Below are positions 1-5,474 of a stretch of DNA of 7,225 nucleotides, piece by piece; position 1 is the first letter of the stretch; the number at the start of each line of letters is the position of its first letter. A program made the translations under genes and the position numbers. The notes under the pieces are model-generated. The model had not been told where the DNA came from. It did not search any database and saw only the letters and a list, made by a program, of their open reading frames with translations. Source of the stretch: an uncultured Anaerolineaceae bacterium (GTDB lineage: Bacteria > Chloroflexota > Anaerolineae > Anaerolineales > Anaerolineaceae). The stretch is from the NCBI GenBank assembly GCA_938020565.1, contig CALIHP010000053.1, positions 1 to 7,225 of the forward strand. Reading direction: 5' to 3'.

Positions 1-94
1 TCTTCATTCGCTTTTCTTTTTCTCTAATTTGTAACGGATCAATGGTAATCCTACAAATTGACAGCGTTTTGCCTGATTTTTCAGATCACATCTA

Positions 95-123
95 TTGCAA
101 TTCTCTGGTAAAATAGATATATA
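95..123 (+). promoter_or_regulatory. Candidate sigma-70-type promoter for the zinc-ribbon gene
   Basis: TTGCAA at 95-100 and TATATA at 118-123 are separated by 17 bp, close to the housekeeping consensus and ideal spacing. Transcription would start near 130 and leave an ~80-nt leader before the ATG at 210. A TTGACA at 58-63 also exists but has only a poor -10 (TCAGAT) at the right distance. The region is AT-rich, so chance matches are likely. Confidence 0.3.
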
Positions 124-128
124 CGTTT

Positions 129-159
129 CCGACTTTTTCGAACCTGCAGGAAAGGTCGG
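129..159 (+). promoter_or_regulatory. Leader hairpin upstream of the zinc-ribbon gene
   Basis: CCGACTTTTTC (129-139) can pair with GAAAGGTCGG (150-159), with one bulged U and one G-U pair, around a 10-nt loop. It would lie at the very start of the predicted transcript of the gene at 210. A T-run follows only after a further ~10 nt (171-177), so it is a poor intrinsic terminator. It may be a 5' stabilising stem or have no function. Confidence 0.2.
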
Positions 160-209
160 AGAAAATTCAATTTTTTTACAACTATATTTATATAATAATG
201 GAGGCATTT

Positions 210-509
210 ATGGCGTATTGCAAGAATTGTGGTCAGGTGATTGATGATAAGGCAGTTATATGTCCAAAATGTGGCGTGCAACAGCAAACAATTGTCGCCT
301 CGGATGATACAGGCAGCTTCGGATGGGGCCTTCTTGGTTTTTGTTTGCCGGTCGTAGGATTGATTCTTTTCCTCGTTTGGAAAGACTCGCGGCCAAAAAA
401 TTCAAAAATTGCAGGAAAAGGAGCTTTGATCTCCGTAATCCTCCTGATAGTTGTATATATTGCCATGATCGCGCTCGGCATTGGTTTTGCTGGTTTTTCT
501 AATCTGTAG
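210..509 (+). CDS. Small zinc-ribbon membrane protein
   Basis: This 99-residue protein begins with a zinc-ribbon: C4-x2-C7 (YCKNCG) and C18-x2-C21 (ICPKCG), the classic four-cysteine zinc site of the zinc_ribbon_2 type. After a short polar linker, two hydrophobic segments follow at about residues 39-56 and 72-95. The loop between them (KDSRPKNSKIAGKGA) resembles a form common in Clostridia proteins of this architecture. The ribbon is probably cytoplasmic and the protein anchored in the membrane; its partner and role are unknown. I chose the ATG at 210 because GGAGG (200-204) lies 5 nt upstream. The ATG at 198 would place that Shine-Dalgarno inside the gene and has none of its own. The gene is AT-rich compared with the central operon. 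A gene for another small membrane protein follows 27 bp downstream and may be co-transcribed. Confidence 0.8.
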   Translation: MAYCKNCGQVIDDKAVICPKCGVQQQTIVASDDTGSFGWGLLGFCLPVVGLILFLVWKDSRPKNSKIAGKGALISVILLIVVYIAMIALGIGFAGFSNL

Positions 510-519
510 TTTTATTTGA

Positions 520-538
520 ATCAACGTTAAACGTTGAT
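520..538. repeat. Perfect 9-bp inverted repeat over the DUF2085 start codon
   Basis: ATCAACGTT (520-528) and AACGTTGAT (530-538) are perfect inverted copies separated by one base. The right arm takes in the first two bases of the ATG at 537-539. As DNA this looks like a dimeric operator. As RNA the one-base centre means a few inner bases must open to form a loop, leaving roughly a 7-bp stem that would mask the start codon. It lies between the stop of the zinc-ribbon gene and the next gene, where no Shine-Dalgarno is visible. Its function is inferred only from its position. Confidence 0.5.
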
Positions 539-929
539 GCTTCTAAAGCGGCTGTTCTATAATTTTATAAATTTTATGTATCGATGGCTGCCGGTTTTTT
601 TCAGCTGCCATCAGCGAAAAGATCGTTCTTTTTATTATAGAGGTTTTCAATTTCCAATCTGCGCGCGCTGCACGGGTATTCTATTCGGCTTCCTTCTGAG
701 TCCATTTTTAGTTATGTCCTTTGCGCCGCCAATATGGATATATGCGCTTTTATTATTGCCGCTATTGATCGATGGGACGATCCAAAGAATTTCTGTTTAC
801 GAAAGCAACAATCCAACACGGCTGATTACCGGAATCTTTTTTGGGGTTGCCTGTGCTGGATTGTTGTTTCTTTTTTTAGCCTCCGGATTCATGCAGGGGT
901 ATCGAATTGGGAAAAAGCTGCAAGGCTGA
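537..929 (+). CDS. DUF2085 family membrane protein
   Basis: The 130-residue product carries the signature of the DUF2085 family. It has CHQ at residues 24-26, an SFYYRG segment, and then FPICARCTGILFG with the CxxC pair C42/C45 at the head of the first hydrophobic helix. A later SNNPTRLITG segment (about 90-99) fits the conserved family stretch before the last helix. Three hydrophobic segments are visible at about 46-63, 66-79 and 97-117. The family is of unknown function; the conserved Cys/His suggest metal or redox chemistry at the membrane. The length is normal for the family. The start is uncertain: TTG at 534, ATG at 537 and ATG at 576 are all in frame and none has a clear Shine-Dalgarno. 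ATG 537 is preferred because it keeps a basic N-terminus (MLLKRL). Reinitiation from the upstream gene, 27 bp away, is possible. Confidence 0.8.
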   Translation: MLLKRLFYNFINFMYRWLPVFFSCHQRKDRSFYYRGFQFPICARCTGILFGFLLSPFLVMSFAPPIWIYALLLLPLLIDGTIQRISVYESNNPTRLITGIFFGVACAGLLFLFLASGFMQGYRIGKKLQG

Positions 930-946
930 CAGAAAGAGAAATTGAT

Positions 947-986
947 TATATAATTATATATTTATACATTTCATTTATATAAATGA
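947..986. repeat. Two AT-rich perfect palindromes downstream of the DUF2085 gene
   Basis: TATATAATTATATA (947-960) and TCATTTATATAAATGA (971-986) are perfect palindromes of 14 and 16 bp, starting about 18 bp after the stop codon at 927-929. Neither is followed by a T-tract, so they are poor intrinsic terminators. They may be protein-binding sites or simply reflect the high AT content. Confidence 0.4.
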
Positions 987-1000
987 TATTTGTGTTTTGA

Positions 1001-1189
1001 GGAAACTATACGGCTTATTTAAATTTATATTATCGGAGAAGCGATTCCTGTTTACCGCTACAGCGGGATGGCGCATGCCTTTTCGAGCATACAGGCGAAT
1101 TTCCGCAGGCGGAGGACTGCACGAATGAAATGGCGAAGCTGATTCAAGCCATGCGATCCGTGCTTCCTGGAATAAGGGATCCGCTGTAA
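1001..1189 (+). pseudogene. Possible C-terminal gene remnant, family unknown
   Basis: A frame with no usable start codon near its beginning runs from just after a TGA (998-1000) to TAA at 1187-1189. From about 1043 it reads like a natural protein tail with a balanced residue mix (CLPLQRDGACLFEHTGEF, then a helical stretch EMAKLIQAMRSVLPG). Codon use there is more GC-rich than the surrounding spacer. It has no ribosome binding site, and the only in-frame ATGs are late, near its 3' end. I do not recognise the family. Minus-strand frames across the same bases are also fairly open, so this could be chance. Confidence 0.22.
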
Positions 1190-1243
1190 ATTTTCGAGGG
1201 AAATCTTATTATATTTTGTTACGCCTGTTTTCTGCAGAAAAGC

Positions 1244-1288
1244 CGAGAGAAGAAAACCAAAGACACAACAAAGCGTTTTCTTCTCTCG
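1244..1288 (-). terminator. Probable terminator of the GH38-like gene
   Basis: CGAGAGAAGAAAAC (1244-1257) and GTTTTCTTCTCTCG (1275-1288) are a perfect 14-bp inverted repeat around a 17-nt loop. It sits 12 bp beyond the stop codon of the minus-strand gene. On the minus strand the stem is followed by GGCTTTTCTG, a short T-tract. The loop is larger and the T-run weaker than in a textbook intrinsic terminator. On the plus strand the stem is followed by CCTTATT, so it would stop plus-strand transcripts poorly. A TTTTCTGCAGAAAA palindrome (1228-1241) lies immediately beyond it. Confidence 0.6.
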
Positions 1289-1300
1289 CCTTATTAAATA

Positions 1301-3301
1301 TCAGCCCATCGCGGCAGAGTCCGCCGACGACAGCCGCAGCCTGAAGCGGAATCGGCAGTCGTCCTCGAACCACATCGGAAAATTCGTACCCCAGACGTTA
1401 TTATGCAGGTTAAACGACACGCCTTCTCCCAGATCCGGCTCGTCGTTCGTAAAATTCAGCAGCGACGGCGCGCCAGGCGCAACGAGCGGCGCGTCGAGCG
1501 TTTCGATTTCTATCCGCTTCCGCCCGTCGGAACAGGCGACGCCGGCGCCCACCGCATGCAAATGGCGGTTCCCATTTTCGACGACGTCCAGGGGGGAAAT
1601 CCAGCTTCCCAGTTTTTCGAAAGCCCAGTCAGCCTCTCCCGACCCCGCCGGGTTCACCCGGAACCAGGTCGCCTCGGGTAAACGGCAGGCCTGCTTCCCG
1701 AACCACTGAACCTCAGCGTCGATCGTGCCGCCCGATTCGGGAAACGTCCAGCGGAGCGAAAACTCGCGCGGGCAGCCGTACGCTTCAACAGCCTTCGGAT
1801 CGCCTTCCAGAAGAAAGAGAACTTCGCGCCCCCGGCGCCAGGCCGACTTCATGACCGGCCGCCAGAAACGCGATTCCGCGCCCGCCCGATCGATCCCCGG
1901 CTTCCCGAAATCGTCGCCTGACCAGCTTTTAACCCGCTCTGACGGCAGGATGTATTGATCGAGGAACCGTTCATAATCGCCGGCGGAAAACGTCTGGTAC
2001 CGGAGCGTTCCGATAAGATGATCCCCGTCGGCAAGGACCGCGCCGCTTTCCTTCATCGTGTATCCCGTAATCGCGCCGGATTCCGGATCAAAACGGATCT
2101 CCGCGCCGGATAACGAAATCGATTGCGTTGGATCGAACGGTTCCCAGCCTGTCAGGTCAACCTTTTGCGGATGAATCGCCGCTGATTCCCGTTCAGCTTC
2201 GTCATAGTATGGCGTTCCGGCTAACGCGCTGACCGCCGCTGGAAGATAAGCGCGCTGTTCCGCCCAGGAAGCCTCAAAATTCCGGAATTTCTCGTTCGAT
2301 CGCGCCGCCTGAAACGACGCTGCGGCGTAATGGTCATAGTCAGCTAAGAACGTTTTCTCGTCCAATCCCCATGTATGCTCCGGGATCATCATCAGTCCAC
2401 GTTCGAAACGATCGATCGAGTCGAGCTCGTCCGCCTTCGCGTTCGCCCGCCAGGTCTTCCGAAGCCGAAGCAGGGCGCGGTACTCCGCGACCTTCACCGG
2501 ATCGGTCCCAACGCCATGAATCCAGCTGTCGCCGATTTCCTGCGTAACGATCGGGAGCGATTCCCGAAACGGGATGAGCGCCTCGGCGAACCGGTCCAGC
2601 GTCGACGCCGAAGCGTCCGCGTTCGGGAACGCTTTTCGCACGTTCGCATAAATCTCCGCAACGCCGCGCTCGTCCGGCGGCCCAAAGTTATCAGAAGAAT
2701 GCCCAAAGCAGAGCGCTTCCTTCCCGTCCGGCGTCGGGAACGCGTTCCCATATCCGCTTTCGTAAAGCAGGATTACCTCGGCCCCTTCAGGCGAACGCCA
2801 GCGGAAAAGCGGAGGCACGGACGGAACCGTCGACCCGGGATTGACGCCGATCTGGAGGAACTGGATTCCGAATTCCGCGAGAAGCGGAAGGATCCCGCGC
2901 GTATGCCCGGGGACGTCGGTAAATTTTGCCGCGATCGTTCGCCGTCCGAACCGCTCGTCCAATCGGCGGGAGAGCGATAAACCGGTCCGGAACAGATCCG
3001 CGTCCATCAATTCGGAATGCGTCGTAAACGGGAGCGCGTGCCAGGCTATATCGCCGGCAAGGATCCCGTTTTCCATCTCCCTCCGGGCTTTCGCGTCCGC
3101 GTTTTCAAGATACTCGAAAATCAGCCAGGACCCCGTCGTCCAGATAAAGCGGTTCGGCGAATCCGTTTCCCGGCTCCGCCGCGCCAAAGCCAGAGCGTTC
3201 GGAATGAATCGATCAAAATACTGTTTCCGGATCGACGCAGCCATATCCGTAAAGCCGACGTCGAGATGCGTTTTGAAAATAATGTGGATTTTTTGCGCCA
3301 T
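1301..3301 (-). CDS. Glycoside hydrolase family 38-like protein (DUF5054 type)
   Basis: This 666-residue protein looks like a cytoplasmic member of the DUF5054 group, related to the GH38 alpha-mannosidase fold. The N-terminus IFKTHLDVGFTD carries the HxD metal pair (H12, D14). FTDVPGHTRGILPLL corresponds to the GH38 DxFGHS segment, making D129 the likely nucleophile and metal ligand. WHALPFTTHSE (87-97), IHG (261-263) and EHTWGLDEKTF (308-318) are further candidate active-site segments. The C-terminal third is beta-rich, as in the sandwich domains of GH38 enzymes. No signal peptide is visible, so substrates must be imported; a transporter gene is divergently placed 63 bp away. The length is full. 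The ATG has only a weak ribosome binding site (AAAGAGAAACAG). Exact activity and sugar specificity are not readable: alpha-mannosidase is the nearest analogy, but DUF5054 proteins are uncharacterised as far as I know. Confidence 0.85.
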   Translation of the reverse strand: MAQKIHIIFKTHLDVGFTDMAASIRKQYFDRFIPNALALARRSRETDSPNRFIWTTGSWLIFEYLENADAKARREMENGILAGDIAWHALPFTTHSELMDADLFRTGLSLSRRLDERFGRRTIAAKFTDVPGHTRGILPLLAEFGIQFLQIGVNPGSTVPSVPPLFRWRSPEGAEVILLYESGYGNAFPTPDGKEALCFGHSSDNFGPPDERGVAEIYANVRKAFPNADASASTLDRFAEALIPFRESLPIVTQEIGDSWIHGVGTDPVKVAEYRALLRLRKTWRANAKADELDSIDRFERGLMMIPEHTWGLDEKTFLADYDHYAAASFQAARSNEKFRNFEASWAEQRAYLPAAVSALAGTPYYDEAERESAAIHPQKVDLTGWEPFDPTQSISLSGAEIRFDPESGAITGYTMKESGAVLADGDHLIGTLRYQTFSAGDYERFLDQYILPSERVKSWSGDDFGKPGIDRAGAESRFWRPVMKSAWRRGREVLFLLEGDPKAVEAYGCPREFSLRWTFPESGGTIDAEVQWFGKQACRLPEATWFRVNPAGSGEADWAFEKLGSWISPLDVVENGNRHLHAVGAGVACSDGRKRIEIETLDAPLVAPGAPSLLNFTNDEPDLGEGVSFNLHNNVWGTNFPMWFEDDCRFRFRLRLSSADSAAMG

Positions 3302-3333
3302 CTGTTTCTCTTTTTTTAGTCGCTTATCTCATG

Positions 3334-3348
3334 TATAATGAAATTATA
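3334..3348. promoter_or_regulatory. Face-to-face -10 elements in the divergent spacer
   Basis: TATAATgaaATTATA reads as a perfect TATAAT on the plus strand (3334-3339) and also on the minus strand (3348-3343). On the plus strand, transcription would start near 3346, just before the Shine-Dalgarno at 3354. On the minus strand it would start near 3336, about 35 nt before the GH38-like ATG. The -35 regions are weak: a T-tract around 3311-3316 for plus and TGCTCA (3371-3366) for minus. RNA polymerase could not occupy both promoters at once, and a regulator binding here would affect both genes. Confidence 0.45.
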
Positions 3349-3353
3349 TTCCC

Positions 3354-3360
3354 GGAGGAG
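3354..3360 (+). promoter_or_regulatory. Strong Shine-Dalgarno that fixes the symporter start
   Basis: GGAGGAG ends 4 nt before the ATG at 3365. The alternative in-frame ATG at 3338 lies inside the predicted -10/start region and would have this Shine-Dalgarno within the coding sequence, so 3365 is the true start. Confidence 0.8.
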
Positions 3361-3364
3361 CGGA

Positions 3365-4714
3365 ATGAGCAAAAATCGCTTGGAGTCATTCAATTATGCT
3401 GTCGGAATGTTCGGGACATCGATCCCGATCAACATGCTGAAAACGTACGCGACGATTTATTATGTCGGACGAATGGGCCTGAGTTTCCGCGACTGGTCCT
3501 CGATTCTCCTGATTTACACGTTTATCGACGCAATCGATAATCCGATTTACGGGATCCTTTCGGATCGGACGCGGACGCGCTGGGGGCGGCGGCGTCCCTG
3601 GCTGGTGATCGCCGCGCCGCTGCTTGCGCTCTGCCTGATCGCCTTTTTTTCGCTCCCGCCGGGAACGCAGGGTCAGGAGATGTTCCTGTACGCGCTTCTC
3701 TTTTACATCCTGACCGGGACGATCGATTCCGTGATCAACGCGAATTACGGGGCGCTCTTTCCCGAACTGTTCCGGTCGGACGCTTCGCGCGCGGCGACGA
3801 ACGCCATGCGTCAGGCTTTCCAGCTCGTCGCAATGATTATTTCGATCGCGCTGACCCCGATGATCACCGCACGGATCGGATTCCAGAATACGGCGCTGAT
3901 CTACGGGATCGTCGGCGCGGCCGTCATCCTCTATATGGCGCTGACGGCGCGCGAAAGCACCGCCGGAACGACGGAAGAAGAAAAACCAAACGTCCTGAAA
4001 AGCTTCGCGGACCTTTTCAGGAACCGGAAATTCTGGCTGACCGGACTGGCGAACGCCTTCTACAGCGCGGCAATGGCGCTCGTTCTAGCGTCGCTGCCTT
4101 TCTTCGTAACGTATACGCTAAAGCTCGACGATTCGCAGTCAACCATTCTTTTTGCCTCCGTCCTGATTGTCGCGATTGTCAGCGTCGCGCTCTGGGCGCG
4201 GCTCGTCAGGCGCTTCGGCCTCGTTCCAACCTGGCGCGCGGCGCTCGGTTTTTTAACCGTCGCTTATATTCCGCTTTATTTCGCGAACTCAATTCGGACC
4301 GCAGCGATCGCGAGCGCGCTCGTTGGCTTCGGGTTCGCGGGTGTCATTACGACGATGGACCTGATCGGTGCGAAGGTCATGGACGAGGATCAGGCGCGTC
4401 ATCGCGTTCGCCGCGAAGGAATTATCTCAAACGCATTAGGCTTCATGAACCGGCTGAACGGACTTTTTACCAGCGCCGCGTTCCTGATCGTTTTTTATCT
4501 GTTCGGGTTTGAAAGCGGACTGAACCCGGGAGAACGTCCGGACGTCGCGTCGCGGGTTCTTCTGACCGTTTTCCCGGCGGTCTTAATGGCGATCAGTTTC
4601 GCTTTTTCATTTACGGTCGATTTCCCATCCGGCGCTCCGTCCGAACCGGTCGTCGACATAATTTCAGATTTTAAGGAGGAACCGTTCCATGGCGATCATT
4701 CGCATCGATCATAA
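3365..4714 (+). CDS. GPH/MelB-type sugar:cation symporter (MFS)
   Basis: The 449-residue protein is a polytopic membrane transporter with about 12 hydrophobic segments in two halves, separated by a charged loop (ARESTAGTTEEEKPN, about 195-209). The N-terminal half has the hallmark of the glycoside-pentoside-hexuronide:cation symporters: FIDAIDNPIYG (53-63) followed by SDRTRTRWGRRRPW (66-79) in the loop between helices 2 and 3. D55 corresponds to a cation-site residue of MelB. At the usual second position the residue is N59, with D58 next to it. Members import glycosides or uronides with H+ or Na+. The gene heads the operon, is divergent from the GH38-like gene, and overlaps the esterase gene by 26 bp. 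The histidine-rich tail (FHGDHSHRS) is simply what the overlapping sequence encodes in this frame. The substrate is unknown. Confidence 0.88.
   Translation: MSKNRLESFNYAVGMFGTSIPINMLKTYATIYYVGRMGLSFRDWSSILLIYTFIDAIDNPIYGILSDRTRTRWGRRRPWLVIAAPLLALCLIAFFSLPPGTQGQEMFLYALLFYILTGTIDSVINANYGALFPELFRSDASRAATNAMRQAFQLVAMIISIALTPMITARIGFQNTALIYGIVGAAVILYMALTARESTAGTTEEEKPNVLKSFADLFRNRKFWLTGLANAFYSAAMALVLASLPFFVTYTLKLDDSQSTILFASVLIVAIVSVALWARLVRRFGLVPTWRAALGFLTVAYIPLYFANSIRTAAIASALVGFGFAGVITTMDLIGAKVMDEDQARHRVRREGIISNALGFMNRLNGLFTSAAFLIVFYLFGFESGLNPGERPDVASRVLLTVFPAVLMAISFAFSFTVDFPSGAPSEPVVDIISDFKEEPFHGDHSHRS
4673..4680 (+). promoter_or_regulatory. Shine-Dalgarno of the esterase inside the symporter gene
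   Basis: AAGGAGGA lies within the last codons of the symporter gene, with its GGAGG core 9 nt before the ATG at 4689. It supports this start and shows that the 26-bp gene overlap is genuine, favouring translational coupling. Confidence 0.8.
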
Positions 4715-5474
4715 ACCCGAATCCCTCGGCGTCACTACGCCGCTTCAGCTGATCCTGCCCGAGCCCGGCGATATGCATGGCGTCCCGGTCCGCGACCGGA
4801 AAGTCCTCTACCTGCTGCATGGGCTCAGCGAAGACGCGAGCGCCTGGCAGCGGTACACGATGATCGAGGTTTTCGCTCAGGAGCGCGGCCTGATCGTCGT
4901 CATGCCCTCCGGCGCGCGCAGCTTCTATATCGACCGCCCCGACGGCCAGAAATATTTTACCTACCTGACCGAAGAGCTCCCGTCCTATCTTTCCGCTGTC
5001 TTCGGAATCGAGGCAAAGCGCGAACGAACGCTGATCGCCGGAAGCTCGATGGGCGGGTACGGCGCTTTCAAAGCCGCGTTAACCTGTCCGGAACGGTACG
5101 CCGCTGCCTGCAGCTTATCGGGCGTTCTTTCAGCGGGAATTCTTCAAGGGCTGTCGGCTGACCCGCGCCGCGCTGAGTTCGAGCTCTTATTCGGCGGGCT
5201 GGAAAGACTCGCCGGCGGGGAGCATGATCCGCTCGTCTGGCTCAGGAACGCGGTCGAAAAACGGAACGCCGGCGAAACGACGCTGCCGGAGCTGACCGTC
5301 TGCTGCGGGAAACAGGATGAGCTGTATCCGCTGAGCCTGGCTTTTCGGGAAGCCTGCGCCAGGCTGGACGTTCCGCTGACGTTTCATGAGAGCGACGGCG
5401 CGCATGACTGGCGCTACTGGAACCGCGAAATCGAATGGTTCCTGAAAACGACGCTGGACGAATCGCATGACTGA
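4689..5474 (+). CDS. Serine esterase of the esterase D / tributyrin esterase type
   Basis: This 261-residue alpha/beta hydrolase has the esterase D family layout. LLHGLSEDASAW (42-53) gives the HGL oxyanion region. The nucleophile elbow is GSSMGGYGAF (118-127), with S120 as catalytic serine. D210 in CCGKQDELY and H239 in DGAHDWRYW complete the triad. No signal peptide is visible, so it acts in the cytoplasm. The family covers tributyrin esterases, S-formylglutathione hydrolases, and acetyl-xylan or feruloyl esterases. In this setting, between a sugar symporter and a PHP hydrolase and next to a GH38-like gene, removal of an acyl group from an imported sugar is the simplest reading, but it is inference. 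The length is normal for the family. Its 3' end overlaps the next gene by 8 bp (ATGACTGA). Confidence 0.85.
   Translation: MAIIRIDHKPESLGVTTPLQLILPEPGDMHGVPVRDRKVLYLLHGLSEDASAWQRYTMIEVFAQERGLIVVMPSGARSFYIDRPDGQKYFTYLTEELPSYLSAVFGIEAKRERTLIAGSSMGGYGAFKAALTCPERYAAACSLSGVLSAGILQGLSADPRRAEFELLFGGLERLAGGEHDPLVWLRNAVEKRNAGETTLPELTVCCGKQDELYPLSLAFREACARLDVPLTFHESDGAHDWRYWNREIEWFLKTTLDESHD

Larger units (their letters stand above)
4..207 (-). other. Possible small Cys-containing ORF or gene remnant (doubtful)
   Basis: An open frame of 67 codons on the minus strand ends at a TGA close to the window edge. Its C-terminal half (LPENCNRCDLKNQAKRCQF) has a CxxC pair and a third cysteine, as in small cysteine-rich hypothetical proteins, followed by a lysine-rich tail. 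The ATG at 205-207 directly follows an in-frame stop, has no ribosome binding site, and overlaps the likely start of the zinc-ribbon gene on the other strand. It may therefore be a decayed 3' gene fragment or chance. I do not recognise a family. Confidence 0.15.
930..1300. other. Gene-poor spacer between the left pair and the glycan locus
   Basis: No intact gene is supported in these 371 bp. From left to right the stretch holds an AT-rich block with two palindromes (947-960 and 971-986), a frame open from 1001 to a TAA at 1187-1189 that may be a gene remnant, a TTTTCTGCAGAAAA palindrome (1228-1241), and a 14-bp inverted repeat (1244-1288). Base composition changes sharply inside it: very AT-rich to about 1035, mixed to GC-rich in the remnant, AT-rich again to about 1300. 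No tRNA, CRISPR or terminal inverted repeats of an insertion sequence were seen. Confidence 0.6.

Noticed and set aside
198..209. Upstream ATG for the zinc-ribbon gene
   Set aside because: No Shine-Dalgarno precedes it, and the GGAGG at 200-204 is correctly spaced for the ATG at 210.
2375..3338. Overlapping plus-strand open frames of 201, 165 and 100 codons
   Set aside because: They are antisense to the GH38-like gene, arginine-rich and without motifs; GC-rich shadow frames.
3338..3364. Upstream ATG for the symporter
   Set aside because: It overlaps the predicted -10 box and start point and would include the strong GGAGGAG in the coding region; ATG 3365 is better.
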